NCBI RefSeq assembly: GCF_001189245.1
Contig: NZ_LFIQ01000088.1
Coordinates: 141,784 to 189,972, forward strand
Reading direction: 5' to 3'
DNA: 48,189 nt
Source of the DNA: Bradyrhizobium pachyrhizi
GTDB taxonomy: Bacteria; Pseudomonadota; Alphaproteobacteria; Rhizobiales; Xanthobacteraceae
In this document: positions 33,809 to 42,959 of the stretch, piece after piece
Position numbering within the stretch: position 1 is the first letter of the stretch
Layout: each line of letters starts with the position of its first letter
Made by a program: the position numbers and the translations under genes
Notes under the pieces: model-generated
What the model saw: only the letters and a program-made list of their open reading frames with translations
What the model was told of the DNA's origin: nothing
The model's database searches: none

Positions 33809-34726
33809 TCAGTAGTCCCAGAACACCGGCACCCAACGGAAGGCGTCACCCTCGACCGCGACATGTCCGACGGACGGGAACGGCATATGCGTGGCAACCA
33901 GCAACTCGCGGTTCGCCGCCAGCTCCCGCAACAGGCTGATCCGGGCGCGGGCTGCCTCCTCGGGGTCGTGCTCGAAGCCGTTGTGCCACTCGGGATGCTC
34001 GAACCCGACCGCGAACACGAGGTCACCGGCGAATGTCAGCCGGTCGCCGCCGGACGCCAGACGAACCACGCTGTGGCCGGGGGTATGGCCACCGCTGCGA
34101 CGGACGACCACTCCGGGCGCCACCTCGTGCTCCTCGTCGAACAGCCGCAGCTGGCTCTGGTACTCTTTCCTGAACCGCTTGGCGGTCGCACGAAGCGCGT
34201 CCGGGAATCCCGGCGGCATCGAGACGCGGGAGAAATCGGGCGCCTCCCAGAACTTGACCTCGGCAGCCGCCACATGGATCCGAAGGTCCGGACGCAGCCG
34301 CTCCTTCACGCCCTCGACGAGCAGCCCGCCAACGTGGTCCATGTGCATGTGGGTCAGCACCACGTCGGTCACGGACCCAAGATCGATGCCGGCCGCCTCC
34401 AGTCGCTTGACCGTCTGCCCGGCCTTCGGCAGGTGCAGGTCCGGGTCCGACCCCAGCCCGGCGTCGACGAGGATGGTTTTCCCGCCGCTTCGCACCACGA
34501 CCACGTTCAGCGCCCAGTCGAACGCGTCCGGCGGCAGGAACATGTCGTCCAGCCAGGCCGCGCGGACGGCCGGCTCGGCATTGTGGGCCAGCATCTTGGT
34601 TGGTAGCGGCAGCACCCCGTCGCTGACCACCAGCACATCGATCTCGCCGATCTTCAGCGCGTAGCGCGACGGCACCAGTTCGTTGGGCCCGGGCTGACCG
34701 GCGTGCGATGCGTTGTCGCGGTTCAT
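33809..34726 (-). CDS. MBL-fold metallo-hydrolase
   Basis: 305 residues. The metal-binding HMHMDH is at 126-131, preceded by [12 protein letters not shown]; later ligands are in SGGHTPGHS and FAGDLVF and near the end [11 protein letters not shown]. This is the metallo-beta-lactamase fold of the lactonase/AttM-like type with two zinc sites expected. The ATG at 34726 has GGAGA 7 bases upstream; in-frame starts at 34762 and further up lack this. There is no clear signal peptide, so it is probably cytoplasmic. A quorum-quenching or general hydrolase role is possible but not shown. Confidence 0.85.
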   Translation of the reverse strand: MNRDNASHAGQPGPNELVPSRYALKIGEIDVLVVSDGVLPLPTKMLAHNAEPAVRAAWLDDMFLPPDAFDWALNVVVVRSGGKTILVDAGLGSDPDLHLPKAGQTVKRLEAAGIDLGSVTDVVLTHMHMDHVGGLLVEGVKERLRPDLRIHVAAAEVKFWEAPDFSRVSMPPGFPDALRATAKRFRKEYQSQLRLFDEEHEVAPGVVVRRSGGHTPGHSVVRLASGGDRLTFAGDLVFAVGFEHPEWHNGFEHDPEEAARARISLLRELAANRELLVATHMPFPSVGHVAVEGDAFRWVPVFWDY

Positions 34727-35075
34727 GCTTGTCTCCTGAGTATTGCGGATCATCTGGTTCATCGTTGAAAACTCCTGCGTTCGATCCTGATGTTCGATCC
34801 CGGCGGGCCGCACCTTGTTTCCGCCCGTGGATTGGACATGGTGATGATCTAGCGGATCAGGTGTGGCGCTGCCCCAGAGCGGTTGCCGTCGCTGTAGAGC
34901 GATTGCTGCCAACGCATGCGCGCCGCCGCACGCGAGCGCCGGGGACGAAACGGGAGGCAGCAGGCCATCGCCATGCCCCTAGCCACATGCGACACTTCGG
35001 ATTGGCGAAGCCGGTTCAACCCAGGACTAATATTTCCTCGTCGAGACCCCGGAATACGAACGTTCGGAGCAATTC
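34727..35075. other. Intergenic stretch, no gene recognised
   Basis: 349 bp between the MBL-fold gene and the DUF2200 pseudogene. I see the MBL gene promoter region at its left end and no convincing gene, repeat or RNA in the rest. Confidence 0.6.
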
Positions 35076-35428
35076 ATGGCCAAGCATCGGATCTATGCAA
35101 CGAGCTTCGCAAGCGTCTACCCGCTCTATGTCGCGAAAGCGGAAGAAGGGACGCACCAAAGCGGAGGTTGATCAGGTGATCTCCTGGTTGACCGGCTACG
35201 GTCCGAAGGAGCTGGAAGCTCAGTTGGAAAAACAAACCGACTTCGAAACGTTCTTCGCAAAGGCGCCTGAAATGAATCCTTCGCGGGCCTTGATCAAGGG
35301 CGTGGTGTGCGGTGTCAGGGGTTGAGGAAATCAAAGAGCCGACCATGCGGGAAATTCGCTACCTGGATAAACTGATCGATGAGCTGGCGCGTGGAAAGGC
35401 CATGGATAAAATCCTGCGGAAGGAATGA
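35076..35428 (+). pseudogene. DUF2200-family gene broken by two frameshifts
   Basis: Read in three successive frames it gives a complete protein of about 117 residues of the DUF2200 family: [20 protein letters not shown], then [20 protein letters not shown] with [15 protein letters not shown] and [11 protein letters not shown], then [20 protein letters not shown] to KILRKE. The first shift is near 35143-35150 (GGAAGAAGGG), the second near 35317-35321 (AGGGG run). Each alone would stop the protein early. The rest is well conserved, so the damage is recent or the shifts are sequencing errors in purine runs. Function of the family is unknown. Confidence 0.8.
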
Positions 35429-35499
35429 CGCCTGATCGACCGGATCCTGTCCGCGCGGCGAGACGACACTGGACTCTGATGCGTCGCCCGCAATGACGA

Positions 35500-35990
35500 A
35501 AGGACCGGTGAGGGCCGCTACCACTGAGTTGCCCGACGGCGCAAGCCTCCGCAGCAAAATATTTCGCTTTATCAGAAGCGCGGCTCGGTGTATGGTTTGT
35601 CCGTCTCACCCGATAGAGGGGCGCTTCGCGGTCGTCACGAACGTGGGTCGAGATGCGGTGGACGCCGATTGCGCAACTGACGAGTGCGCATGAAGCGGAC
35701 GGTGAAGTCGTGTGGTCCTGACGCCCTAGCGGCAGGTGTCTCGTCGCAAAATGCGAATGCGCTTTGCGAAGGCGGTGACAAACAAGCCCAGTCTCGCCGG
35801 GGAGAGCACGAAGTAAGCCGTAACCCATCGCGCAGGGAAAGCCGGGTTGTTTCCGGTTACACCTGTGGTCCTACCCCAGAGCTTTCTACCCATTGCTCGG
35901 GGCCCATGGGTGCGATCGGCACCCGGCTTTCCCTGCGCCCTCTGCAAGCAAGAGGGCGAGACGAAGAGCAAAGCTCGGACGATTCATGTC
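35500..35990. repeat. Complex repeat-like region with 18-bp inverted repeat
   Basis: Part of a 1.3-kb stretch (35429-36739) with no gene I can support. A perfect 18-bp inverted repeat lies at 35830-35847 (GCGCAGGGAAAGCCGGGT) and 35921-35938. The surrounding sequence resembles a long dispersed repeat whose spurious translations are often annotated as hypothetical proteins in Bradyrhizobiaceae (from memory). Open frames on both strands here have no protein-like character. Confidence 0.45.
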
Positions 35991-36035
35991 GCGAGAATGC
36001 GAAGCTATGAGCACTGACAGCGCAACACACTCAGT

Positions 36036-36159
36036 GTCGTCCCGGCGAAGGCCGGGACCCATAACCACAAATGGGAATTGTCTTGCGCGACGTCGGAACC
36101 ACGAGTCCCATTCACAACACCCGCTGCGGAGTATGGGTCCCGGCCTTCGCCGGGACGAC
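36036..36159. repeat. Palindromic repeat, GTCGTCCCGGCGAAGGCC family, copy 1
   Basis: Arms at 36036-36063 and 36132-36159 are mirror images of about 28 bp (GTCGTCCCGG...GGACCCATA). The same design recurs at 36284-36404. Confidence 0.85.
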
Positions 36160-36283
36160 AGCGGAGGACGCACCCCCCTCGGCACAAGCACGGGCGTCTC
36201 TGGAAAACCGGATCACCCGCATGCGCATGCGCGGGTGATGACACCGCGCTGTTTGACAGCTTGAATCGAGAACCATCCCCACC

Positions 36284-36404
36284 GTCGTCCTGGCGAAGGC
36301 CAGGACCCATTACCCCAAATCTCAATCATTGCGCGACGCTGGGGCCCCAATCCCTCTTACAATCACATGCGGTGGTTATGGGTCCTGGCCGTCGCCAGGA
36401 CGAC
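36284..36404. repeat. Palindromic repeat, GTCGTCCTGGCGAAGGCC family, copy 2
   Basis: The arms GTCGTCCTGGCGAAGGCC...GGACCCAT and the mirrored ATGGGTCCTGG...GACGAC match copy 1 with paired C-to-T and G-to-A changes that keep the stem. A smaller dyad TCACCCGC/GCGGGTGA (36213-36220 and 36231-36238) lies between the copies. Confidence 0.85.
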
Positions 36405-36739
36405 GATGAGTCCCGCCCGAAAGATCCGCCGCGCCATACGGTTCCTGTTTTCGCAGCGACGACAGCTGGCAAGAAACGCGCAGCATTCGCGCGCGGCGAA
36501 CCCGCCATTGCCAAACCTCGCATTGACCTCATTACCGTGGCCGGGCACAGCGTGCGGGCGGTGTCATTGAACGGTCGCAAGAGCCGAAGGGAATACCGCC
36601 GCATCGGATTTTGCAGTGCAGCAATAGCGCAATTAGCCCCTGCTAAAGGGGCAATGGCAATGCTCGTTGCTTGTCTGTAATGGTGCGCACAGATCTCTCG
36701 GGGCCGGTGTTCGTGCTCCGCAATTACGCGGGAGGAAAC

Positions 36740-37744
36740 ATGCGTAAACTCATTTTGGCTGCGGCTTCGATCGCAGCCTTGACCTTTGTCGGGCCGGCGT
36801 CGGCGCAGTCACCGATCGTTCTCAAGTTCAGCCACGTAGTGGCCACCAACACGCCGAAGGGGCAGGCGGCCGAGAAGTTCAAGGAACTTGCCGAAAAGTA
36901 CACCGGCGGCAAGGTGAAGGTCGAGGTCTATCCGAACTCGCAGCTCTACAAGGACAAGGAAGAGCTCGAGGCGCTGCAGCTCGGCGCGGTGCAGATGCTG
37001 GCGCCGTCGAACTCGAAGTTCGGCCCGATCGGCGTGAAGGAATTCGAGGTCTTCGATCTGCCCTACATCCTGCCCGACCTGAAGACGCTGCGGAAGGTCA
37101 CTGACGGGCCGCTTGGCGCCCAGCTGCTCAAGAAGCTGGATTCCAAGGGCATGACCGGTCTCGCCTATTGGGACAACGGCTTCAAGCAGATGAGCGCGAA
37201 CAAGAAGCTGGTCGCGCCCTCTGACTACAAGGGTCTTAAGTTCCGCATCCAGTCGTCCAAGGTGCTGGAAGCCCAGTTCCGCTCACTCGGCGCGATTCCG
37301 CAGGTCATGGCGTTCTCGGAAGTCTATCAGGCGCTGCAGACCGGCGTGGTCGACGGCCAGGAGAACACCTGGTCGAACATCTACACCCAGAAAATGCATG
37401 AGGTGCAGAAGTACATCACCGAGACCAACCACGGCTATATCGGCTACGTCGTGGTCGTGAACAAGAAATTCTGGGATGGGCTGCCGGCTGATATTCGCGA
37501 GCAGCTCGACAAGGCGATGAAGGAAGCCACCGCTTACGGCAACAGTCAGTCGGCCAAGGAGAACGAGGACGCGCTGGCCGAGATCAAGAAGAGCGGCAAG
37601 AGCGAGATCGTCAAGCTGACGCCGGAACAGGACGAGGCGATGCGCAAGGCGATGCTGCCGGTCTACAAGGACGTGGCCCCACGCGTCGGTCAGCCTCTGA
37701 TCGACGAGTTTCTCAAAGAAACAGGCCGCGGCCCGATGAACTGA
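36740..37744 (+). CDS. dctP: TRAP transporter substrate-binding protein, DctP family
   Basis: 334 residues with a signal peptide cut after about residue 22 (GPASA-QS). IVLKFSHVVATNTPKGQAAEKF and GGKVKVEVYPNSQLYKDKEE are the standard start of DctP proteins; the ligand Arg is in GLKFRIQSSKVLEAQF, and VYQALQTGVVDGQENTWSNI follows. It captures a carboxylate (C4-dicarboxylate or similar) in the periplasm for the membrane subunits encoded next. GGAGGA is 4-5 bases before the ATG at 36740. First gene of dctPQM. Confidence 0.93.
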   Translation: MRKLILAAASIAALTFVGPASAQSPIVLKFSHVVATNTPKGQAAEKFKELAEKYTGGKVKVEVYPNSQLYKDKEELEALQLGAVQMLAPSNSKFGPIGVKEFEVFDLPYILPDLKTLRKVTDGPLGAQLLKKLDSKGMTGLAYWDNGFKQMSANKKLVAPSDYKGLKFRIQSSKVLEAQFRSLGAIPQVMAFSEVYQALQTGVVDGQENTWSNIYTQKMHEVQKYITETNHGYIGYVVVVNKKFWDGLPADIREQLDKAMKEATAYGNSQSAKENEDALAEIKKSGKSEIVKLTPEQDEAMRKAMLPVYKDVAPRVGQPLIDEFLKETGRGPMN

Positions 37745-37844
37745 GCGGCGGTCAGAAACCGCAAATGAGATGGAGCCGGCGGCCGGAGCGGCCGCTGGAA
37801 GGGGGCACGGCGCGGCGCATCCGCCCGGCCGTGAGGGGAGATTG

Positions 37845-38420
37845 ATGCTGCTGCGTATACTTGACCGGCTCGAAGAGATATTGATCGCGACATTGATGGC
37901 GGCGGCGACCTTGCTGATCTTCATCGCCGTCATGCATCGCTACCTGATCGGCATCCCGTTCCTTTATCCGATCCTGTTCCCGATCAACCTGTCCTGGGCG
38001 CAGGAGCTTTGCATCTACATGTTCGTGTGGGTCGCCAAGTTCGGCGCAGCCTACGGCGTGCGAACCGGCATCCATGTCGGCGTCGACGTCGTGGTCAACC
38101 AGCTTAGATCGCCGTGGAAGAACGCAGTCGTCCTGTTCGGTCTGTTCTGCGGCGCGTTCTTCACGGCGGTGATCGGCACCATGGGCGCCAAGTTCGTGTG
38201 GGGGCTGATGCACACCGACCAGGTTTCGCCCGATCTCGAGATCCCGAGCTGGATCGTCTATCTCTGCATTCCGCTCGGCTCCTATTTGATGTGCTTCCGC
38301 TTTCTGCAAGTCGCGTACGCCTATTTCCGCACCGGCGAGCTGCCGCATCACGACCATGCCCATGTCGAGGGCGTTGAGGTCGATGCGCCAGGTGCTGGCG
38401 TCGCGGAGGTGACGCGATGA
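37845..38420 (+). CDS. dctQ: TRAP transporter small permease subunit
   Basis: 191 residues with four membrane segments, starting at about residues 13-35 (LIATLMAAATLLIFIAV). The family feature LSWAQELCIYMFVWVAKFGAAYG and GIHVGVDVVVNQL are present. The ATG at 37845 has GAGGGGAG upstream. It lies 100 bp after dctP and its end overlaps dctM by 4 bases (ATGA). The cytoplasmic C-terminal tail is rich in His, Glu and Val. Confidence 0.92.
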   Translation: MLLRILDRLEEILIATLMAAATLLIFIAVMHRYLIGIPFLYPILFPINLSWAQELCIYMFVWVAKFGAAYGVRTGIHVGVDVVVNQLRSPWKNAVVLFGLFCGAFFTAVIGTMGAKFVWGLMHTDQVSPDLEIPSWIVYLCIPLGSYLMCFRFLQVAYAYFRTGELPHHDHAHVEGVEVDAPGAGVAEVTR

Positions 38421-39742
38421 CCAGCCTCATCATCTTCGGTCTCCTGATCGCGCTGATGCTGACCGGCATGCCGATCTCGATCGCGCTCGGCCTCACCGTG
38501 CTCACCTTCATCTACACGATGACCAATGTACCGACCGAGTCGGTGGCACTGAAGCTGTTCACCGGGATCGACAATTTCGAGATCATGGCGATCCCGTTCT
38601 TCATCCTCGCGGGCAATTTCCTGACCCATGGCGGGGTGGCGCGGCGAATGATCAATTTCGCCACCTCCATGGTCGGACACTGGTATGGCGGGCTGGGACT
38701 TGCCGGCGTAATGGCCTGCGCGCTGTTTGCCGCGGTGTCGGGATCCTCGCCCGCGACCGTCATCGCGATCGGCTCGATCATGATGCCGGCGATGGTGAAG
38801 CAGGGATTTCCCAAGCGCTTCGGCGCCGGCGTGATTACCACGTCGGGCGCGCTCGGCATCTTGATTCCACCGTCGATCGTGATGGTGATCTATTGCGTCG
38901 CCACCGGCGGCAGTATCGCGCTCGATCCCGCCGGCCATCGGGTGTCGTCGGCGTCGGTTGGACAGATGTTCATCGCCGGCGTGATACCCGGCCTGATGCT
39001 GGCGACGCTGCTCGGGTTCACCACGTTCTACCGCGCCTGGCGCAACGACTATCCGCGGCTGCCGAAGGCGAGCTGGGCGGAGCGGGTCACTGCTTTCCGC
39101 AAATGCATGTGGGGATTGCTGCTGATCCTGATCGTGCTCGGCGGCATCTATACCGGCATGTTCACGCCGACCGAGGCGGCTGCGGTCAGCGCAGTCTATG
39201 CGTTCGTCATTGCCGTGTTCGTCTACCGCGACATGTCGCTGAAGGACGTGCCGAAGGTGCTGCTCGGCTCGGCCAACATGAGTGCGATGATCCTCTACAT
39301 CATCACCAATGCAGTGCTGTTCTCGTTCCTGATGGCGAACGAGAATATCCCGCAGCAGATCGCGACCTGGATCACCTCGGTCGGTGTCGACTGGATCGTC
39401 TTCCTGCTGATCGTCAACGTGCTGCTCTTGATCGCCGGCAATGTGATGGAGGCGTCCTCGATCGTGCTGATCATGGCGCCGATCCTGTTCCCGGTGGCGG
39501 TCAAACTCGGTATCCATCCGGTGCATCTCGGCATTCTGATGGTGGTCAACATGGAGGTCGGCATGTGCCATCCGCCGGTCGGCCTCAATCTCTACGTCGC
39601 ATCCGGCATTGCCAAGATGGGGATCACCGAACTGACAATCGCAGTGTGGCCGTGGCTGCTGACGATGCTGATCTTCCTCGGCGTCGTCACCTACGTGCCG
39701 GAGATCTCGCTGTGGCTGCCGCGCTTGCTCGGAATGATCTAG
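38417..39742 (+). CDS. dctM: TRAP transporter large permease subunit
   Basis: 441 residues with about twelve membrane segments. GIDNFEIMAIPFFILAGNFL, AALFAAVSGSSPATV-type sequence (CALFAAVSGSSPATVIAIG), GALGILIPPSIVMVIY and NMEVGMCHPPVGLNLYV are the conserved DctM parts that carry the substrate with sodium. Its start overlaps dctQ by 4 bases. A terminator follows 14 bp after the stop. Confidence 0.95.
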   Translation: MTSLIIFGLLIALMLTGMPISIALGLTVLTFIYTMTNVPTESVALKLFTGIDNFEIMAIPFFILAGNFLTHGGVARRMINFATSMVGHWYGGLGLAGVMACALFAAVSGSSPATVIAIGSIMMPAMVKQGFPKRFGAGVITTSGALGILIPPSIVMVIYCVATGGSIALDPAGHRVSSASVGQMFIAGVIPGLMLATLLGFTTFYRAWRNDYPRLPKASWAERVTAFRKCMWGLLLILIVLGGIYTGMFTPTEAAAVSAVYAFVIAVFVYRDMSLKDVPKVLLGSANMSAMILYIITNAVLFSFLMANENIPQQIATWITSVGVDWIVFLLIVNVLLLIAGNVMEASSIVLIMAPILFPVAVKLGIHPVHLGILMVVNMEVGMCHPPVGLNLYVASGIAKMGITELTIAVWPWLLTMLIFLGVVTYVPEISLWLPRLLGMI

Positions 39743-39755
39743 CGCAAACAACAGG

Positions 39756-39788
39756 CATCCAAGGCGCGACCTCGCGCTTGGATGTTTC
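39756..39788 (+). terminator. Terminator of the dctPQM operon
   Basis: CATCCAAG-GCGCGA-CC-TCGCGC-TTGGATG forms a stem of about 13 bp followed by TTTCT, just after dctM. Confidence 0.8.
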
Positions 39789-39903
39789 TGCGGTGCAATG
39801 AAAGCGGATTACATCTTGGTAACAGAGCTCTCTCTGTCCAATCCGTAAGTTGAAGGCGCGGGCGGGCGGCATCATCTTCGAGCAACCTTCAAAGGAGGTT
39901 CGT

Positions 39904-40494
39904 ATGAAGAAAGTTCTGCTCGCCGGCATCGCGGCGCTCACGATTGCCGGTTCGACCGCGGTCTATGCCCAGCATCGTCCCTGGTTCCACGGCCATATGC
40001 GGATGAGCCCCGAGGATCGGGCCGCCTTCCTCGACGCGCGGATCGCCGCCGTCCACGCCGGGCTGAAGCTCAACGCCGATCAGGAGAAGCTGTGGCCGCC
40101 GGTCGAGGCGGCGGTGCGCGACTTCGCCAAGATGCGGCTCGATCGCGCCAATGCGCGGATGGCCGCCGAGAAGACCGATGCGGACAAGTCGCAGAAGCCG
40201 GATGATCCGGTCGCCCGCCTGCGCGAGCGGGCCGGCAACATGGCGGCGACCGCGACGTCGCTGACGAAGATCGCCGATGCCGCCGACCCGCTCTACAAGA
40301 CGCTCGACGACAACCAGAAGCGGCGGCTGAGCATGCTGACCCATATGGAAGGGCGCGGCTTCGGCGCCGAAGGCTGGCGCCGCCACCGCCTCGAGCGCGG
40401 CATGGATCGCTGGGAGCGCGGCGGCCGCGGCTTCGATCACGACCGTTTCGACCGCGACGACGGCCCTGATCAGGAGCGCTCCGGCCGGCTCTGA
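39904..40494 (+). CDS. Periplasmic LTXXQ/Spy-CpxP-like protein
   Basis: 196 residues with a signal peptide ending near TAVYA-Q (residue 22). The helical core MSPEDRAAFLDARIAAVHAG with LKLNADQEKLWPPVEAAV fits the LTxxQ motif of Spy/CpxP-like periplasmic chaperone or metal-stress proteins. The C-terminal 45 residues are very rich in Arg, Gly and Asp (RRHRLERGMDRWERGGRGF, then HDRFDRDD), likely disordered. AAAGGAGG precedes the ATG at 39904. Single-gene unit with its own terminator. Confidence 0.85.
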   Translation: MKKVLLAGIAALTIAGSTAVYAQHRPWFHGHMRMSPEDRAAFLDARIAAVHAGLKLNADQEKLWPPVEAAVRDFAKMRLDRANARMAAEKTDADKSQKPDDPVARLRERAGNMAATATSLTKIADAADPLYKTLDDNQKRRLSMLTHMEGRGFGAEGWRRHRLERGMDRWERGGRGFDHDRFDRDDGPDQERSGRL

Positions 40495-40526
40495 GCGCCG
40501 TCCGCCGGCACCTTCGCCAAGCCTAT

Positions 40527-40555
40527 GAAAGGCCGCCGGATTCCGGCGGCCTTTC
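40527..40555 (+). terminator. Rho-independent-type hairpin after the Spy-like gene
   Basis: GAAAGGCCGCCGG and CCGGCGGCCTTTC are perfect 13-bp arms around ATT, 32 bp after the stop; the tail is CGGTTG rather than a full T-run. Confidence 0.8.
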
Positions 40556-40658
40556 GGTTGTCAGAAAGTCGGGAAAACTTGCTTGAGCTTGCTGGACATC
40601 GGGGAATCGCTTTGCTAAACGACCGCTCTCTTGCGAGGGTCATTTCCGGACAAGTTCC

Positions 40659-40734
<76 letters not shown>

Positions 40735-40747
40735 CCCTTAAGAGATT

Positions 40748-40766
40748 GGCCCGAAAGGGCTTTTTT
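40748..40766 (+). terminator. Terminator of tRNA-Lys
   Basis: GCCC-GAAA-GGGC followed by six T residues, 14 bp after the tRNA. Confidence 0.9.
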
Positions 40767-40818
40767 ATATTGCCCGAGAGAACAAACCGGGCTTCATGCG
40801 ACGCTTTCGGTGGTCGTA

Positions 40819-40837
40819 CGTCGCACATCGTGCGACG
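40819..40837. promoter_or_regulatory. Dyad CGTCGCAC-ATC-GTGCGACG near the island end
   Basis: Perfect 8-bp arms between the tRNA and the integrase stop. It could be an integrase or excisionase arm site or an end-of-gene hairpin for the integrase transcript. Confidence 0.4.
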
Positions 40838-40909
40838 AGTGGGATAATCTGGAGCGTTGTTCATTGGCGCGGCCGATCGTCGATGTTCCGCGCGTCGAGC
40901 GGTCGTCGT

Positions 40910-42436
40910 TCAGCCCTTCATGCCTTCCTTGCGCACCTGCAGCTCGAGCCTGTCGATGCCGGAATCGGCGCGAGCCGCATTGCGGGCGCGGTAGTGCTTC
41001 ACGATTGTCTGGGCGCTTCGGTATGAATGCCCCGTGATGTCGCAGATCGTCAGCAAGTCGCAGCCAGCCCGATCGAGAAGCATGACACATGTGTCGCGTA
41101 GGTCCTGATCGTGCTTTTGGTCGAGTTCGCCGGCGCCATTAACGAACGTTAGGGCAGGGCAAGGCTCCAGACGCCATGCTGTCTCATCGCCATCACTGTC
41201 GCGCGCGGTCTGCGCATCCAGCCATTCAGCCAATGCGCGCTTGCGTTGGTCGACCGCTCGAGCGCGCTGCGCTTTATTCTCCTCATCGAGAGGAAAAGGG
41301 GCGAACAGCCTGTCGACACTTCTAATTAGTTCGGCGTTCAGTCGCTCCGCACGAATAATCGCCTGGCGCGCGTTGTCACGTGCAAGAAAGCCGAAGATAG
41401 CCACGGCGCGGGCAGTCGCTACCCAGTGGCGATAGGTACTTTCATCGTAAGGCTCACCATTGTCCTCGTTGACCACGAGCTCAGGTGGCACTTTGTCCAG
41501 TTGAAGCCGAAGCTTGAGCTCCTTTGTTCGTGCGCGCGAGGCATTTAGCCGTGCGCTAAGTTGTGGCGCCTCTTTGATGTCGACAAGCTCGCCAGTCTTG
41601 CTCTGGCGAAACGCGTGCCGGCCTTCGACTTCGCTCTCATTGCGCATAACGAGACGGTCAGTCTGGCGCTGTCCGGTGAACAACGCCAGATGAAAGCTGT
41701 CTCCGACAGAAGGCCGTTCGATTGCATCGGCCGCGGCGACCCACGCGGAGAATTCGGGCATTGCAACCTGTACGATGCGTCCGTCCGGATGATCGAACTC
41801 CATGCCTTCGCGCGGATTAGGCCCTAGTCGCCACAAGACGCTTTCCTGCCCCCAAGTGAATGCCGCCGAGAGCGTGGCTATCATCGAGAGCGCCATATGA
41901 TGGCCGCGAGCTAATTTGGCGTAATTGTAGAAGGCGCGGAACTCCGGTTTGCCGATTGATGTCGGAGTGGCAGTCGCTATCGCCTCGAGTTCTCGGACAG
42001 GCTCAGCAACGCCGAGCAGCTTGGCTGCGCGTATTTCGGCACGCATTTTCGCCGCGGATTCGCGTGATTGCGGTCGGTACAAGACCGCGGAGATACATTT
42101 GCGATAGGAAGACTGCGAGGCTGACGATAACGCCTTGAACTCAACCGACTTGCTCCAATCGTCCAGAAGATCTTCGATCGTCGAACGCTTGCGGATGGTA
42201 GCTTTCTTCGGCAGCTTGCCCGCGCGGCGCGCTGCCTCGATCTCTGACTTTCGTTTGTCTGAAAAGTCCGAAGCTTCCTGGAGATTGAACCACGCCCCGA
42301 CTGGACGACCTTTTTCATCGTGCGGCGGATGGCGCAAGTCGGCATCGACAAAGCCTAGTGCTCTAGCATAAGCACCGTGCGACGAGCGCGGGCGACCATC
42401 ACGCCACCTCACATGGGGAAACTTTGGATCGGCCAT
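40910..42436 (-). CDS. Tyrosine recombinase (phage-type integrase)
   Basis: About 508 residues. An N-terminal arm- and core-binding region precedes the catalytic domain: the first Arg is in LALFTGQRQTDRLVMR, the second box in KHDQDLRDTCVMLLDRAG, then ICDITGHSY and the nucleophile Tyr in VKHYRARN near the end. These are the R-H/K-R-H-Y residues of tyrosine recombinases. It sits next to tRNA-Lys, its probable target. I use the ATG at 42436, with GAGG 6-7 bases upstream, giving MADPKFPHVRW; a TTG at 42499, coupled to the upstream gene (TTGA overlap), would add 21 residues. A long insert lies between the first Arg and the second box. Confidence 0.88.
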   Translation of the reverse strand: MADPKFPHVRWRDGRPRSSHGAYARALGFVDADLRHPPHDEKGRPVGAWFNLQEASDFSDKRKSEIEAARRAGKLPKKATIRKRSTIEDLLDDWSKSVEFKALSSASQSSYRKCISAVLYRPQSRESAAKMRAEIRAAKLLGVAEPVRELEAIATATPTSIGKPEFRAFYNYAKLARGHHMALSMIATLSAAFTWGQESVLWRLGPNPREGMEFDHPDGRIVQVAMPEFSAWVAAADAIERPSVGDSFHLALFTGQRQTDRLVMRNESEVEGRHAFRQSKTGELVDIKEAPQLSARLNASRARTKELKLRLQLDKVPPELVVNEDNGEPYDESTYRHWVATARAVAIFGFLARDNARQAIIRAERLNAELIRSVDRLFAPFPLDEENKAQRARAVDQRKRALAEWLDAQTARDSDGDETAWRLEPCPALTFVNGAGELDQKHDQDLRDTCVMLLDRAGCDLLTICDITGHSYRSAQTIVKHYRARNAARADSGIDRLELQVRKEGMKG

Positions 42437-42495
42437 AAAGAGCCTCGGCGCCACTAAGGGAGGGCCCGCATTGGAATCTAGCGCGATCCGGTCTG

Positions 42496-42804
42496 TCAAG
42501 GGTTGTGCTGACCGTAGGCTCTCCGTAGCCGCTCGCGGTGCTCTTCGTCGCTAGCTGACGGTGGCGGCGCGAACGAGTCACCCGCAATCGTCTTAGGGCG
42601 CAAAGGATGATGTCGGGTAAGCCAGGCATCGAAGCCGGTGCGTTCCCACTTGAGCGGACCTCGATCGCTGATCGGCGAAGGCAAGCCGTCGCGTTCGTGC
42701 CTGAGGTGACGCGTGCGATAAAATGTGTCCAGAGAGACCCCTATTGCGGTGGCGACCTCCGTCGAAGAGTAGGGTGGCTGTAGGCCTTGGGGACGCAAAC
42801 GCAT
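42496..42804 (-). CDS. Small HTH protein, probable excisionase (AlpA-like role)
   Basis: About 102 residues from an ATG at 42804 (a TTG at 42849 would add 15). YSSTEVATAIGVSLDTFYRTR is a MerR/AlpA-like helix-turn-helix, followed by GPLKWERTGFDAWLTRH, the usual excisionase ending in which the residue before the wing reads as a DNA-anchoring segment. Its last codons overlap the alternative TTG start of the integrase. Together with the integrase it would direct excision of the island. The C-terminus is Arg-rich. Confidence 0.7.
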   Translation of the reverse strand: MRLRPQGLQPPYSSTEVATAIGVSLDTFYRTRHLRHERDGLPSPISDRGPLKWERTGFDAWLTRHHPLRPKTIAGDSFAPPPSASDEEHRERLRRAYGQHNP

Positions 42805-42959
42805 AGTGCCTTGCCACTTTTGGTTCTCAGCGTAGTGCTGGCGAAGCAAATGAGCAGATAAGGCTCAATGCGAAAAGCATTCCGCGCCGAGCGTAGGGAA
42901 TTCGGCCTCTTTAGAGTACGAACCGGATGCCCCGCCTGGGTGGTGTCTCAGTTTGAAAT

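Noticed and set aside
35331..35828. A 165-residue minus-strand frame, often annotated as hypothetical in related genomes
   Set aside because: It spans the DUF2200 pseudogene end and a dispersed repeat, and has no start site or conserved protein character.
36036..36404. Regularly spaced repeats that could suggest a CRISPR array
   Set aside because: There are only two units of about 120 bp, each an inverted repeat; no short direct repeats with spacers of equal length and no cas genes.
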